The notes below the pieces were generated by a model. It did not search any database and was not told the origin of the DNA. It worked only from the letters and a program-made list of their open reading frames with translations. From Paludisphaera mucosa (GTDB lineage: Bacteria > Planctomycetota > Planctomycetia > Isosphaerales > Isosphaeraceae), in contig NZ_JARRAG010000002.1 in assembly GCF_029589435.1 (NCBI RefSeq), positions 124,001 to 188,000 on the forward strand: a stretch of DNA of 64,000 nt, in the 5' to 3' direction. Below, in pieces: positions 27,788-36,576 of this stretch (within the stretch, counting starts at the first letter, position 1; every line of letters begins with the position of its first letter). The translations under genes were made by a program, and so were the position numbers.

Positions 27788-28108
27788 ATGCCGACCTACG
27801 ACTATATCTGCGACGCCTGCGGCCACGAGTTCGAGGCGTACGAGTCCATCAAGTCCGACGCCCAGACCCTCTGCCCGGCCTGCGAGAAGCACACCCTGAG
27901 GCGCAAGATCGGCCCCGGCGCGGCCATCCTGTTCAAGGGCTCGGGCTTCTACCAGACCGACTACCGCAGCGACTCCTACAAGAAGGCGGCCAAGGCCGAC
28001 ACGGCCGGCGGCTCGTCGTCGGGCGGCGACTCGGCCAAGCCGGCCGCGACGCCCCCGGCCTCGACCCCGTCCGGGCCGTCGACGCCGTCCGGCGGCGGGT
28101 CGTCCTGA
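27788..28108 (+). CDS. FmdB-type zinc-ribbon protein
   Basis: 106 residues. The N-terminal CXXC zinc ribbon (YDYICDACGHEFEAYESI...CPACEKHTLRRKIG) matches the FmdB family of putative regulatory proteins. A long Ser/Gly/Pro-rich tail follows (AGGSSSGGDSAKPAATPP). The ribbon binds one zinc. Function is unknown; FmdB proteins were named for a formamidase-linked regulator. Its stop codon overlaps the start of yacG (TGATG). Confidence 0.85.
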   Translation: MPTYDYICDACGHEFEAYESIKSDAQTLCPACEKHTLRRKIGPGAAILFKGSGFYQTDYRSDSYKKAAKADTAGGSSSGGDSAKPAATPPASTPSGPSTPSGGGSS

Positions 28109-28317
28109 TGATCAAGGGCCGCTGCCCCACCTGCAAGAAGTCGTTCGCGGTCGCCGCCATCGACGACCTGCCGACCTTCCCGTTCTGCTCCGAACGCTGC
28201 CGGCTCCTCGACCTCGGCCGCTGGATCGACGAGGCCTACGCCGTCCCCGGCCCCCCCGCGGATCTCGAGACCGAGGGTGCCGGCCGCCCGCCCGGGGCCG
28301 ACGACGACGAGGACTGA
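28108..28317 (+). CDS. yacG: YacG-type DNA gyrase inhibitor/zinc protein
   Basis: 69 residues. YacG zinc knuckle CPTCKKSF and FCSERCRLLDLGRWIDEAYAV are conserved; the C-terminus is acidic (GADDDED). In E. coli YacG binds one zinc and can inhibit gyrase. It starts at the ATG overlapping the upstream stop, so it is translationally coupled to the FmdB-type gene. Confidence 0.9.
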   Translation: MIKGRCPTCKKSFAVAAIDDLPTFPFCSERCRLLDLGRWIDEAYAVPGPPADLETEGAGRPPGADDDED

Positions 28318-28331
28318 GACCGGCCCCAGCC

Positions 28332-29318
28332 TCAGTATTCCTCGGCCGAGATCACCTCGCCGCCGGCGGTCGTGCTCAGGGCCCGCCAGACCGGGATGGC
28401 GATCTCGTCCTTGATGAACCGCACGCCGCCGTCGAGCATCGCCGCGTTGACCCCGCCCGCGGCGTGGCGGCTGCGCGCGGCGTAGTTGTCCGGCAGGGCC
28501 GTGGTCGTGCCCAGGCACGGCGGGTTGGGCGGCCCGTCCTGGCAGTAATAGGCGCTGAAGAGGACGTCCGGGAACGAGCTGTTCGGGGCCAGGAAGGTCT
28601 CGAACCCCGCGGCGTCGCCCCACCACGAGAAGCCCCGCAGGTCGCGGCCCTGGCCGACGACCACCTCCGACGCCATCAGCGTCGAACTCATGCCGTCGAC
28701 CATCGCGGCGAAGCCGACGGTGGGCTTCCCCGGCTTCTTCAAATCGGTCAGCGGGGAGCCGACGTCCACGAACGGCGCGCCGCCGAACCGGACGTCCTGG
28801 AAGTCCTCCTGCAGCTGGATCGAGTTGCCGAAGTTCACGGCGTAATTCTGCGAGGTGCACGCGAAGGTCGCGCCGTTCATCTGCTGCGACAGGGGCGCGT
28901 TGCGGACGTCGCTCGGGCAGAGGTAGGCGTCGACGAACTGCGAGGTCACGGTCCGGTTCGCCGGCCCGAAATACCTCAGCTCCTCGTCGTAGCCGACCGG
29001 CAGCCCCGGGGCGTTGGTGCCGAAGTGGTTCCAGGCGTTGTAGAGCGGCTGCTGCTCGATCTGGGGGAGCACGAAGATCAGCCAGGTCCCCCAGCAGCAG
29101 CCTTTCTTGCCCGGGGGGAGCACCCCGTGGACGTCGTGATAGCCGTGCATCGCCAGGGCGATCTGCTTCAGGTTGTTGGTGCACTGCGCCCGCCGGGCCG
29201 CCTCGCGGGCCGACTGGACCGCGGGCAGCAAGAGCGCGATCAGGATGCCGACGATCGCGATGACGACCAGCAGCTCGATGAGGGTGAAGCCCCGTTCGCG
29301 GCCGTCCGTCGTTTTCAT
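28332..29318 (-). CDS. DUF1559 domain protein with type IV pilin-like N-terminus
   Basis: 328 residues from the ATG at 29318, with CAGGAGGCG upstream. The prepilin peptidase motif and helix are present ([19 protein letters not shown]), then [24 protein letters not shown] and the late [20 protein letters not shown] segment. The gene is the downstream partner of a small lipoprotein (29354-29800) on the same strand, the reverse order of the other DUF1559 cluster. It is exported and probably assembled on the cell surface. Confidence 0.92.
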   Translation of the reverse strand: MKTTDGRERGFTLIELLVVIAIVGILIALLLPAVQSAREAARRAQCTNNLKQIALAMHGYHDVHGVLPPGKKGCCWGTWLIFVLPQIEQQPLYNAWNHFGTNAPGLPVGYDEELRYFGPANRTVTSQFVDAYLCPSDVRNAPLSQQMNGATFACTSQNYAVNFGNSIQLQEDFQDVRFGGAPFVDVGSPLTDLKKPGKPTVGFAAMVDGMSSTLMASEVVVGQGRDLRGFSWWGDAAGFETFLAPNSSFPDVLFSAYYCQDGPPNPPCLGTTTALPDNYAARSRHAAGGVNAAMLDGGVRFIKDEIAIPVWRALSTTAGGEVISAEEY

Positions 29319-29353
29319 CGACGCCTCCTGAAAATGTGCGAGGAACGTGTCCG

Positions 29354-29800
29354 TCATCCGCCGGGCGCGGTCGTGGCGATCTGGAACTTGAGGTGGTTCC
29401 CGCGGCCCGGCCGGATCTCGACCGTCTTCGTGGAACGCGCGTTGTACTCCGCGGGGATCCGCTCGACCATCGGCCGCCGCGCCCGATCCGAGACGCCCGG
29501 CGGCGGCGGCGCCTGCTCCCGGCCGCTGGCGTAGATCCGCACCCGGTAGACGCCCGGGGTCGGGCCCTTCGACTGCGGGATCGCGAAGGCCCCCGCGCGG
29601 ATCCGCGAGCCGACGACCTCCTGCCGGCCCTCCGAGGCCCGCTCCAGCGAGACGGCCCCCGCGTCCAGCGGCCGGCCGTCGACGACGACCTCGCCCGAGA
29701 CCGGCACTCGCCCGTCCCGGGCCCCGCCGGAACACCCGAGGTCCGTCGCCATGAGACCAAGATACAGCAACGTGGTCGATATTCTCATCCGTTTTTGCAT
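29354..29800 (-). CDS. Small lipoprotein, partner of DUF1559 gene
   Basis: 148 residues from the ATG at 29800; ATGs at 29833 and 29788 are alternatives. Lipobox at Cys23 ([13 protein letters not shown]). The body resembles a carboxypeptidase-regulatory-like beta-sandwich ([34 protein letters not shown]). Such lipoproteins are repeatedly next to DUF1559 genes in planctomycetes, so a joint envelope role is likely though unproven. It is followed by the DUF1559 gene at 35 bp. Confidence 0.78.
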   Translation of the reverse strand: MQKRMRISTTLLYLGLMATDLGCSGGARDGRVPVSGEVVVDGRPLDAGAVSLERASEGRQEVVGSRIRAGAFAIPQSKGPTPGVYRVRIYASGREQAPPPPGVSDRARRPMVERIPAEYNARSTKTVEIRPGRGNHLKFQIATTAPGG

Positions 29801-29987
29801 GAATCCGAGGACCCGCCGGTCGACCGGCCTCATCCTTGCATTCGGATCGCCCGGACCTGCCCGACTGCCATCAGTCGTGATCGCGCGATCACAAACGATA
29901 TCGCCTCAAGGCTCGCAATTTCGGGGCCGCAAATTTAGTTGAACCCGCAGGGGTCGACGGGTGCAGAATGAGATCAGGACCACCACC

Positions 29988-30857
29988 ATGGAACGACACC
30001 CGAGCTACTCCCCCATGACCACCCCCGACGACGACGCACGCCTGCTGGCCGACTTCCTGCGGAAGTCCGACCCCGAAGCGTTCGCCGCGTTGGTGGCCCG
30101 GCTGGGGCCGTCGGTCCTGCGGATCTGCCGCACCGTCCTCTACGACGCCCACCTCGCCGAGGACGCCTTCCAGGCCACGTTCCTGGTCTTCTACAAGAAG
30201 GCCGCATCGATCCAGGACCCCGGCAGCCTGCGGGGCTGGCTCTGCGGGACGGCCTACAAGACGGCCGCCCGGATTCGTCGGCGTTCGATCCGCGTGGCCC
30301 AGCGGGAATGTTCGAGCGACCTGTTCGACCCCTCCTCCGACGACGCGCCGGAGTCCGACCACGAGCTTTTCCTGATCCTGCGCCAGGAGCTGGACGGCCT
30401 CCCCGACAAGTATCGGGCCCCCCTGATCCTCTGCTACCTGGAAGGCCTGACCCACGAGCAGACGGCCGAGCAGCTCGGCTGGGCGACGGGCACGGTCAAG
30501 GTGCGGCTCGTCCGCGGCCGGAAACTGCTCCGCGAGCGTCTCGACCGCCGCAAGGTCGCCCTGGGGGCGGGTCTCGTGCTGGTCTGGAGGCGTGAGGCGG
30601 GGGCCGCGCCGCCGAGCCTCGTCGAGTCGACCCTCCGCGCGACCGGGTCCGCCGGCGGCCGGGTCGCGACGGCTCGGATCAGGACCGGGCCGCTCGACTG
30701 GACGGCGATCTGCCGCGCCGTCCTGCTGCTCACGGCCGCCGTGGCCGTCGCCGCGACCGCGACCGACGCCATCATCCGGCCCAGCCCGCCGCCGGGGATC
30801 GACCGCGACGATCTGCCGGCGAACTTGACCGACGTCTTCCGGAGCGTCTGCTTCTGA
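29988..30857 (+). CDS. ECF RNA polymerase sigma factor with membrane-spanning C-terminal extension
   Basis: 289 residues from the ATG at 29988 (AGGA 8 bp upstream); a GTG at 29961 is possible. Region 2 is seen in LGPSVLRICRTVLYDAHLAEDAFQATFLVFYKKA, with LRGWLCGTAYKTA. Region 4 is LDGLPDKYRAPLILCYLEGLTHEQTAEQLGW followed by GTVKVRLVRGRKLLRERL. After region 4 there are about 100 extra residues with a hydrophobic segment (LDWTAICRAVLLLTAAVAVAATA). Planctomycetes are known for ECF factors with fused transmembrane or sensor tails, which may replace a separate anti-sigma factor. The neighbour downstream is a ferritin-like protein. Confidence 0.9.
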   Translation: MERHPSYSPMTTPDDDARLLADFLRKSDPEAFAALVARLGPSVLRICRTVLYDAHLAEDAFQATFLVFYKKAASIQDPGSLRGWLCGTAYKTAARIRRRSIRVAQRECSSDLFDPSSDDAPESDHELFLILRQELDGLPDKYRAPLILCYLEGLTHEQTAEQLGWATGTVKVRLVRGRKLLRERLDRRKVALGAGLVLVWRREAGAAPPSLVESTLRATGSAGGRVATARIRTGPLDWTAICRAVLLLTAAVAVAATATDAIIRPSPPPGIDRDDLPANLTDVFRSVCF

Positions 30858-30996
30858 AGCCCGTCACCCGCCGCCCGACGCGACCCGCGCGGCGGGACGG
30901 CCTCGCCTCGTTTTTCATCAAGTGTTCATAATTTCATCTCGCCATCTCGTTGACCTTTCGCACCCGGAACGACCACCAAGCCAAGGAGCCGCTCCC

Positions 30997-31695
30997 ATGA
31001 AGATCGACCGACGCCGCAAGGGCCGCAGCCTGAACACGGCCCCGGCCAGCCAGCCCGCCGCCCGCGAGGGCCGCCGCTCGTTCATGAAGTCGGCGATGGC
31101 CGCCACGGCCGCCCCCGCGGCCGTCGCGGCGCTCTCGACTTCGACCGCCAGGGCCGCCAACCCCAATTACATCCCGACCCTCTACCGCGGCTGGAACGCC
31201 AAGAACTTCACCGACATCCGCTCCGACGAGAACGCCCACGTCGACTACCTCGTCAACGCGCTGGGGACGGCGGCCCGCCCCAAGCCGACCTTCCAGAACC
31301 TGATCCAGCCCAACGCGCAGGCGTTCGCGAGGGTCTCGCAGGCCCTGGAGAATACGGGCGTCGGCGCCTACCTCGGCGCCTTGCCGCTGATCCAGTCGAC
31401 GGCCTACCTGGGAGCCGCCGGCTCCATCGCGCTGATCGAGGCCCGCCACGCCGGCTACCTGAACACGCTGCTCAACGACAGCATCACTGTCAACGCGCTG
31501 GGCGAGAAGAACAGCTTCGAGCAGGCGTTGACGCCCGAGAAGGTGGTCGAGCTGGCCGGGCCGTTCTTCCTCGACCTCAACGGCGGGCCGCCGCTTCTGC
31601 CCTTGATGAACGACGTCGACATCCTCAACTTCGCACTTGCGCTCGAGTACCTCGAGGCCGAGTTCTACAACATCAACGTGCCCCGGTTCTTCTGA
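30997..31695 (+). CDS. Ferritin-like domain protein with Tat-type signal
   Basis: 232 residues from the ATG at 30997 (AAGGAG upstream). A twin-arginine-like signal (RRSFMKSAMAATAAPAAVAAL) precedes a helical ferritin-like domain (RSDENAHVDYLVNALGTA, IALIEARHAGYLNTLL, DILNFALALEYLEAEFYNINVPRFF). Two Glu/His clusters (DENAH and EARH) fit a di-metal site; no enzyme activity can be assigned. It would act folded in the periplasm. A PEP-CTERM protein gene follows 70 bp downstream. Confidence 0.85.
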   Translation: MKIDRRRKGRSLNTAPASQPAAREGRRSFMKSAMAATAAPAAVAALSTSTARAANPNYIPTLYRGWNAKNFTDIRSDENAHVDYLVNALGTAARPKPTFQNLIQPNAQAFARVSQALENTGVGAYLGALPLIQSTAYLGAAGSIALIEARHAGYLNTLLNDSITVNALGEKNSFEQALTPEKVVELAGPFFLDLNGGPPLLPLMNDVDILNFALALEYLEAEFYNINVPRFF

Positions 31696-31765
31696 GCCCC
31701 GCCGCGATGATTAACAGCGTCTCCCCCGCCCGAACCGAGTCGCATCGATCAGGAGTTTCATACCC

Positions 31766-32518
31766 ATGCGTCCTTGTTTCATCCAGGCTCGCCGGCCGTT
31801 CGCCGCGGCCGTCGTCCTCGCGTCCCTCCTGATCGCGACCCCGGCGCGGGCGGGGGACGCCGTATCCGCCGCCGATCTGGAATCGTTCCTGGGCCTCTCG
31901 GCCGGGGCCCTCGACGGGCTCGCCGCCCCGGCGTTCGACGGGTCGGGCCTTCGGACGAGCTTCAGCGCCGCGGCGGGCGACGTGCTGTCGTTCCGCTTCA
32001 ACTTCCTGACGAACGAGGATCCCGGGGCGATCGCCGACCTGATCAACGATTTCGCCTTCGTCAGCCTCGACGGGGCCGACCCCACGCTCCTCGCAGAGGT
32101 GGCGACGACGACGTTCACGACGTCGATGACGAGCTTCGCGATGGAGTCCGGCATCGCCACGTTCTCGCTCACCATCGCCGCCGCGGGCGTCCACACGCTG
32201 GGCCTCGGCGTCGTGAACGTGGTCGACGAGATGTTCCCCTCGGCGCTCCTGCTGGACGGCTTCGCGCTCAACGGCGTGGGCCTGCCCGGCGGCGGCTTCG
32301 AGGCTGGCACGCTCGCCGGCTTCGAAGGGATCGGGGCGTTCGCGGTCGTCGGCGACGACATCGGCTCGCCGGCCCCCGAAGGCCGGTTCCAGGCCTTCGT
32401 CACGAGCGGCTCGACCGCGGTGCCCGAGCCGGCCAGCCTGATCTCGCTGCTCCTCGGGGCGTCCGGGGTCGTCGCGGTCGCCGTCCGCCGTCGCGCCAAC
32501 GTCGCGTCGCCGGCCTGA
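31766..32518 (+). CDS. PEP-CTERM sorting domain protein
   Basis: 250 residues. A signal peptide (FAAAVVLASLLIATPARAG) precedes a beta-rich domain, then the C-terminal PEP-CTERM signal VPEPASLISLLLGASGVVAV with an Arg-rich tail (VRRRANV). PEP-CTERM proteins are processed by exosortase-type enzymes and linked to exopolysaccharide-producing bacteria. No exosortase lies in this window. The beta domain (DVLSFRFNFLTNEDPG, GVHTLGLGVVNVVDE) may bind polysaccharide or a surface partner; that is inference. Confidence 0.9.
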   Translation: MRPCFIQARRPFAAAVVLASLLIATPARAGDAVSAADLESFLGLSAGALDGLAAPAFDGSGLRTSFSAAAGDVLSFRFNFLTNEDPGAIADLINDFAFVSLDGADPTLLAEVATTTFTTSMTSFAMESGIATFSLTIAAAGVHTLGLGVVNVVDEMFPSALLLDGFALNGVGLPGGGFEAGTLAGFEGIGAFAVVGDDIGSPAPEGRFQAFVTSGSTAVPEPASLISLLLGASGVVAVAVRRRANVASPA

Positions 32519-32543
32519 GCCTCACGCGACGATCGAAAACTAG

Positions 32544-32583
32544 GACGCCCCGCCCCCTCGACGGATCGAGTGGGCGGGGCGTC
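32544..32583. terminator. Bidirectional terminator between PEP-CTERM gene and lpd
   Basis: GACGCCCCGCCC (32544-32555) pairs with GGGCGGGGCGTC (32572-32583), 12 bp, with a nested CTCGA/TCGAG. It lies between convergent genes and could serve both. Confidence 0.65.
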
Positions 32584-32614
32584 TCGCTTTCGAATTCGGC
32601 GGCGGCGTCGGCGA

Positions 32615-34000
32615 TCAGATGTGGATGGACTCACCCAGGCCCTGGCCGGCCGCTTCCATGATGGATTCGGAGAAGGTCGGGTGCGGGTGCATGGCGTGGA
32701 CGATCTCCTCCTCGGTGGCCTCGAGCCGCATGGCCATGACCATCTCGGAGATCATCTCGGTGGCGACGGCCCCGATGATGTGGGCCCCCAGCAACTCGCC
32801 GTACTTCTTGCCGAAGATCAGCTTGACGAAGCCCTCGCTCTCGCCGGCGGCCAGGGCCCGGCCGCTGAAGGCGAACGGGAACTTGCCGATGCGGATCTCG
32901 TGGCCGGCCTCGCGGGCCGCCTTCTCGGTCAGGCCCACGCTCGCCACGCCGGGCTCGGTGTAGGTGCAGCCGGGGATGATCGAGTAGTCGACCGAGTGCT
33001 TCGAGTGGCCGGCGATGCGTTCGACGCAGTAGACGGCCTCGTGGTGGGCGACGTGCGCCAGCCAGGGGGGGCCGATGACGTCGCCGACGGCGTAGATCCC
33101 CGGCACGTTGGTGACGAAGCCGTTCTCGCGGTCGACCTTGACGTGGCCCCGGTCGATCTCGACCTTGACCTCGGGGGCGAACAGGCCCTCGACGTTCCCG
33201 GTCACGCCGATGGCGACGAGCGCCACGTCGGCCTCGATGGTCTTCTTGCCTTGCGGCGTCTCGACCTCGGCCTTCACGCCCTTGGCGGTCTTCTCCAGCT
33301 TGGTCGTCTTCGAGCTGGTGAAGATCTCCAGGCCCTTGGCGACGAGGCTCTTCTTGAGCGCGTCGGAGACCTCTTCGTCCTCGATCGGCAGGACGCGGTC
33401 GAGCATCTCGACGACCGTGACCTTGGTGCCGATCGCGTTGTAGAAGTAGCCGAACTCCAGGCCGATCGCCCCCGCGCCGATGATGAGCATCGCCTTGGGC
33501 TGGGTGGGCAGCGACATGGCCTCCTTCGAGGTGATGACCTTCTGGGCGTCGAACTCGACGCCCGGGAAGGGCCGCGGCCGAGCGCCGGTGGCGACGACGA
33601 TGGCGTCGGCGGTGACGACCTCGTCGCCGACCTTGACCTTGTTCGGGGCGATCACCTGGGCGACGCCGAACTTCGACTTCACCTTGTACTTGCGGAAGAG
33701 CCCCTCGATCCCCTTGTTGAGCTGGCCGGCGACGCCGCGGCTGCGGCCGATCATCTCGCCGAAGTTCCACTCGCCCTTGCCGTGGTAGCCGAAGCGCTCG
33801 CCGTGCCGCTTGACCATCTCGACGAGGTGGGCGTTCGAGAGCAGGGCCTTGGTCGGGATGCATCCCCAGTTCAGGCAGATCCCGCCGAGCTTGTCGCGCT
33901 CGACGCAGAGCACGTTCTTGCCGAGCTGGGCCGCCCTGATCGCCCCGGCGTAGCCGGCGGGGCCGCCGCCGATCACCACGATGTCGTAGTCGTTGGCCAT
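32615..34000 (-). CDS. lpdA: Dihydrolipoyl dehydrogenase (E3)
   Basis: 461 residues from the ATG at 34000. It has the FAD-binding GGGPAGYAGAIRAAQLG, the redox disulfide GGICLNWGCIPTKALL, NAD-binding IIGAGAIGLEFGYFY, and the C-terminal His-Glu pair (HAMHPHPTFSESIMEA). It reoxidises dihydrolipoamide of the pyruvate dehydrogenase complex. It is encoded downstream of pdhA-pdhB-E2 with a 188-bp gap, so it may have its own promoter. Confidence 0.96.
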   Translation of the reverse strand: MANDYDIVVIGGGPAGYAGAIRAAQLGKNVLCVERDKLGGICLNWGCIPTKALLSNAHLVEMVKRHGERFGYHGKGEWNFGEMIGRSRGVAGQLNKGIEGLFRKYKVKSKFGVAQVIAPNKVKVGDEVVTADAIVVATGARPRPFPGVEFDAQKVITSKEAMSLPTQPKAMLIIGAGAIGLEFGYFYNAIGTKVTVVEMLDRVLPIEDEEVSDALKKSLVAKGLEIFTSSKTTKLEKTAKGVKAEVETPQGKKTIEADVALVAIGVTGNVEGLFAPEVKVEIDRGHVKVDRENGFVTNVPGIYAVGDVIGPPWLAHVAHHEAVYCVERIAGHSKHSVDYSIIPGCTYTEPGVASVGLTEKAAREAGHEIRIGKFPFAFSGRALAAGESEGFVKLIFGKKYGELLGAHIIGAVATEMISEMVMAMRLEATEEEIVHAMHPHPTFSESIMEAAGQGLGESIHI

Positions 34001-34188
34001 GGTCGTGTTGGTCGCATTTCCAGAAAAATGGGTAGGAGCCGGACGCCCCTTCGCGGCGGGCCGCGACGCGTCTCGTTCGCCCTTATTATATATTGACGAC
34101 GGCGACAAGGGGCGGAAGCGCGACGGCCCCGTCGCCGGCCTTCGCGACGCCGCGAGGTCGGGACGGGGCCTGCGTGCGGGGGGCCGGA

Positions 34189-35517
34189 TCAGAGGAGCAT
34201 CCGCGCCGGTTCTTCCAGCAGGTTCTTGAGCGTCCGCATGAAGTCGGCGGCCGTCGCGCCGTCGACCGCGCGGTGGTCGGCGCTGAGGGTGAGCGACATC
34301 ACGGTGCCGACGACGATCGCGTCGCCCTCGACGACGGGCCGCTTCTCGGCGGCGGAGACGGCGAGGATGGCGACTTCGGGCAGGTTGATGATGGCGTCGA
34401 ACTGCTTGACGCCGTACATGCCCAGGTTGCTGATCGTGAACGTGCCGCCCGAGAGCTGCTCGCCCGCGAGGCTGCCCCCCCGCGCGGCGGCGGCCAGGCC
34501 CTCGCTGCCGCGGCGGATCTCGATCAGGCCCAGCTCGTCGGCGTGGTGCAGGACGGGGACGATCAGCCCCTCTTCAAGGGCGACGGCGATGCCGATGTTG
34601 ACCTCGCCGTGGCGGATGATGGCGTCGGGCTCGAACGTCGCGTTGAGCGCCGGGTGGCGGCGGAGGGCGACGGCGACGGCCTTGGTCACGAAGTCGCCGA
34701 CCGACAGCTTGACCTTCTCGGCGGCCAGCTCCTTGTTGAGCGTCTCGCGGAGGGCCGCGAGCTTGTCGACCCGGACGTCGACCGTGACGTGGATCTCGGG
34801 GACGGTCTGCTTCGACTGCGCCATCCGCTGGGCGATCGTCTTGCGCATCCGGGAGTTGGGGATCCGCTTCTCTTCGAGCGGCGCCGTGGAGATCCGCGCG
34901 GCCGGGATGGGCGTCCGGGGGGCGGCGGCCGGCGCGGTCGCGGCGGCGGGCGCCGACTTCGGGGGGGCCGGGGCCTTGGCGGCCGGGGCCTGGGTCTTGC
35001 CGGCGAGGAAGTCCTCGACGTCGCGGCGGACGATCCGGCCGCCGGGGCCGGTGCCCGGGACGCGGGCCAGGTCGATGCGGGCCTCGGCGGCGATCTTGCG
35101 GGCCAGCGGGCTCGACCGCACGCGGCCGCCGCTCACCGCGACGGCCTCCTCGCCGTCGTCGGCCTCGGGCTCCTCGGCCGGGCGCTTGCCGTTGCCCGCG
35201 GCGTCGGCCGGGGCGGCGGCCTTGGCCTCGGGCTTCTTGGCGCCGGTCACGCCGGCCGCCACCTGCTTGGGGTCCTCGCCCTTCTTGGCCAGGACCATCA
35301 CCCGCGCGCCCAGGGCCACCTCGTCGCCGGCCGCGTGGTCGATGTGGGCGATGACGCCGTCGTCATACGACTTCATCTGCATCGTGGCCTTGTCGGTCTC
35401 GATGTCGGCCAGGGCGTCGCCTTCCTTGATGGCGTCGCCCACCTTCACCAGCCACTGCGCGATGACCCCGCTCTCCATGGTCGGGCTGAGCTTGGGCATT
35501 GTCACTTCGATCGGCAC
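34189..35517 (-). CDS. pdhC: Dihydrolipoamide acyltransferase (E2 of pyruvate dehydrogenase complex)
   Basis: 442 residues from the GTG at 35517, with CCGAGGAGC upstream. One lipoyl domain at 1-80 (EVTMPKLSPTMESG, ETDKATM with lipoyl lysine near 43), an Ala/Pro-rich linker, a peripheral-subunit binding domain (VRSSPLARKIAAEARIDL), and the catalytic domain ending with SADHRAVDGATAADFM (His-Asp-Gly catalytic motif). It forms the core of the complex. Only a single lipoyl domain is present. Confidence 0.95.
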   Translation of the reverse strand: MPIEVTMPKLSPTMESGVIAQWLVKVGDAIKEGDALADIETDKATMQMKSYDDGVIAHIDHAAGDEVALGARVMVLAKKGEDPKQVAAGVTGAKKPEAKAAAPADAAGNGKRPAEEPEADDGEEAVAVSGGRVRSSPLARKIAAEARIDLARVPGTGPGGRIVRRDVEDFLAGKTQAPAAKAPAPPKSAPAAATAPAAAPRTPIPAARISTAPLEEKRIPNSRMRKTIAQRMAQSKQTVPEIHVTVDVRVDKLAALRETLNKELAAEKVKLSVGDFVTKAVAVALRRHPALNATFEPDAIIRHGEVNIGIAVALEEGLIVPVLHHADELGLIEIRRGSEGLAAAARGGSLAGEQLSGGTFTISNLGMYGVKQFDAIINLPEVAILAVSAAEKRPVVEGDAIVVGTVMSLTLSADHRAVDGATAADFMRTLKNLLEEPARMLL

Positions 35518-35596
35518 GAGTCTGCTCCTCGGGGCCGTCGCGACGGCCCCCCGCCCTTTGGCGACGGGCGGAAGGTTCGTGTTGTCGTCGGTCGGA

Positions 35597-36574
35597 TCAG
35601 CGGTAGACCACGTCGTTCACGGCCGCGAGGATCCGCGGCACGGACGGCAGCATCGAGGCCTCGAGCTGCTTGTTGTACGGGATCGGCGCGTCGGCCGAGG
35701 CGACGCGGAGGATCGGGGCGTCGAGCTCGTCGAAGACCTCGCGGGTGATCCGGTCGGAGATGCCGGCGCCGAGGCCGCAGTAGGGCCAGTCCTCCTCGAC
35801 GATCACGGCGCGGTGGGTCTTGACGACCGACTGGATCAGGGTGTCCAGGTCGAGCGGGCGGATGCTGCGGAGGTCGATGACCTCGGCGTCGACGCCCTGC
35901 GCGGCCAGCTCCTCGGCGGCGGCGAGCGTCGGCTTGAGCGACCGCGAGTAGGTGATCAGGCTGACGTCCTTGCCCGGCCGCCGGACCTCGGCCTTGCCGA
36001 AGGGGACGGTGTGGTCGCCGTCGGGGATGTCGCCCTTCTCGTGGTAGAGGACCTCGTGCTCGATGAAGATGACCGGGTCGTCGGACCGGATGGCCGTCTT
36101 CAGCAGGCCCTTGGCGTCGGCGGGGGTGGCCGGCATCACGACGGTCAGGCCGGGAATCTGGGCGTACCAGGCCTCCAGCCGGTGCGAGTGGGTCGCCCCC
36201 AGGCAGCCGGCCATGCCCGAGCTGCCCCGGAAGACGATCGGCACCGCGAACTGGCCGCCGCTCATGTACCGCACGTTGGCCGCGTTGTTGACGATCTGGT
36301 CGATCGCCACCAGGCTGAAACTGAAGGTCATGAATTCGATGATCGGCCGCAGCCCCACCATCGCCGCGCCGATGCCGATGCCCGCGAAGCCCTCTTCCGA
36401 GATCGGGGTGTCGATCACCCGCCGGGGGCCGAACCGCTTGAGCATCCCCTGGCTGACCTTGTAGGCGCCGTCGTACTCGGCGACCTCCTCGCCCATCAGG
36501 AAGACGCGATCGTCGCGATCCATCTCCTCGGTCATCGCCTGGTTGAGCGCCTCACGATACGAAAAAGCCGACAT
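35597..36574 (-). CDS. pdhB: Pyruvate dehydrogenase E1 beta subunit
   Basis: 325 residues from the ATG at 36574, with CAGGAG 5 bp upstream. It has RVFLMGEEVAEYDGAYKVSQG, DTPISEEGFAGIGIGAAM, FRGSSGMAGCLGATHS and PYCGLGAGISDRI. It is the partner of the alpha subunit, completing the thiamine-diphosphate active site. The upstream pdhA stop lies in the spacing between the ribosome site and this ATG, so coupling is tight. Confidence 0.96.
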   Translation of the reverse strand: MSAFSYREALNQAMTEEMDRDDRVFLMGEEVAEYDGAYKVSQGMLKRFGPRRVIDTPISEEGFAGIGIGAAMVGLRPIIEFMTFSFSLVAIDQIVNNAANVRYMSGGQFAVPIVFRGSSGMAGCLGATHSHRLEAWYAQIPGLTVVMPATPADAKGLLKTAIRSDDPVIFIEHEVLYHEKGDIPDGDHTVPFGKAEVRRPGKDVSLITYSRSLKPTLAAAEELAAQGVDAEVIDLRSIRPLDLDTLIQSVVKTHRAVIVEEDWPYCGLGAGISDRITREVFDELDAPILRVASADAPIPYNKQLEASMLPSVPRILAAVNDVVYR

Positions 36575-36576
36575 GG

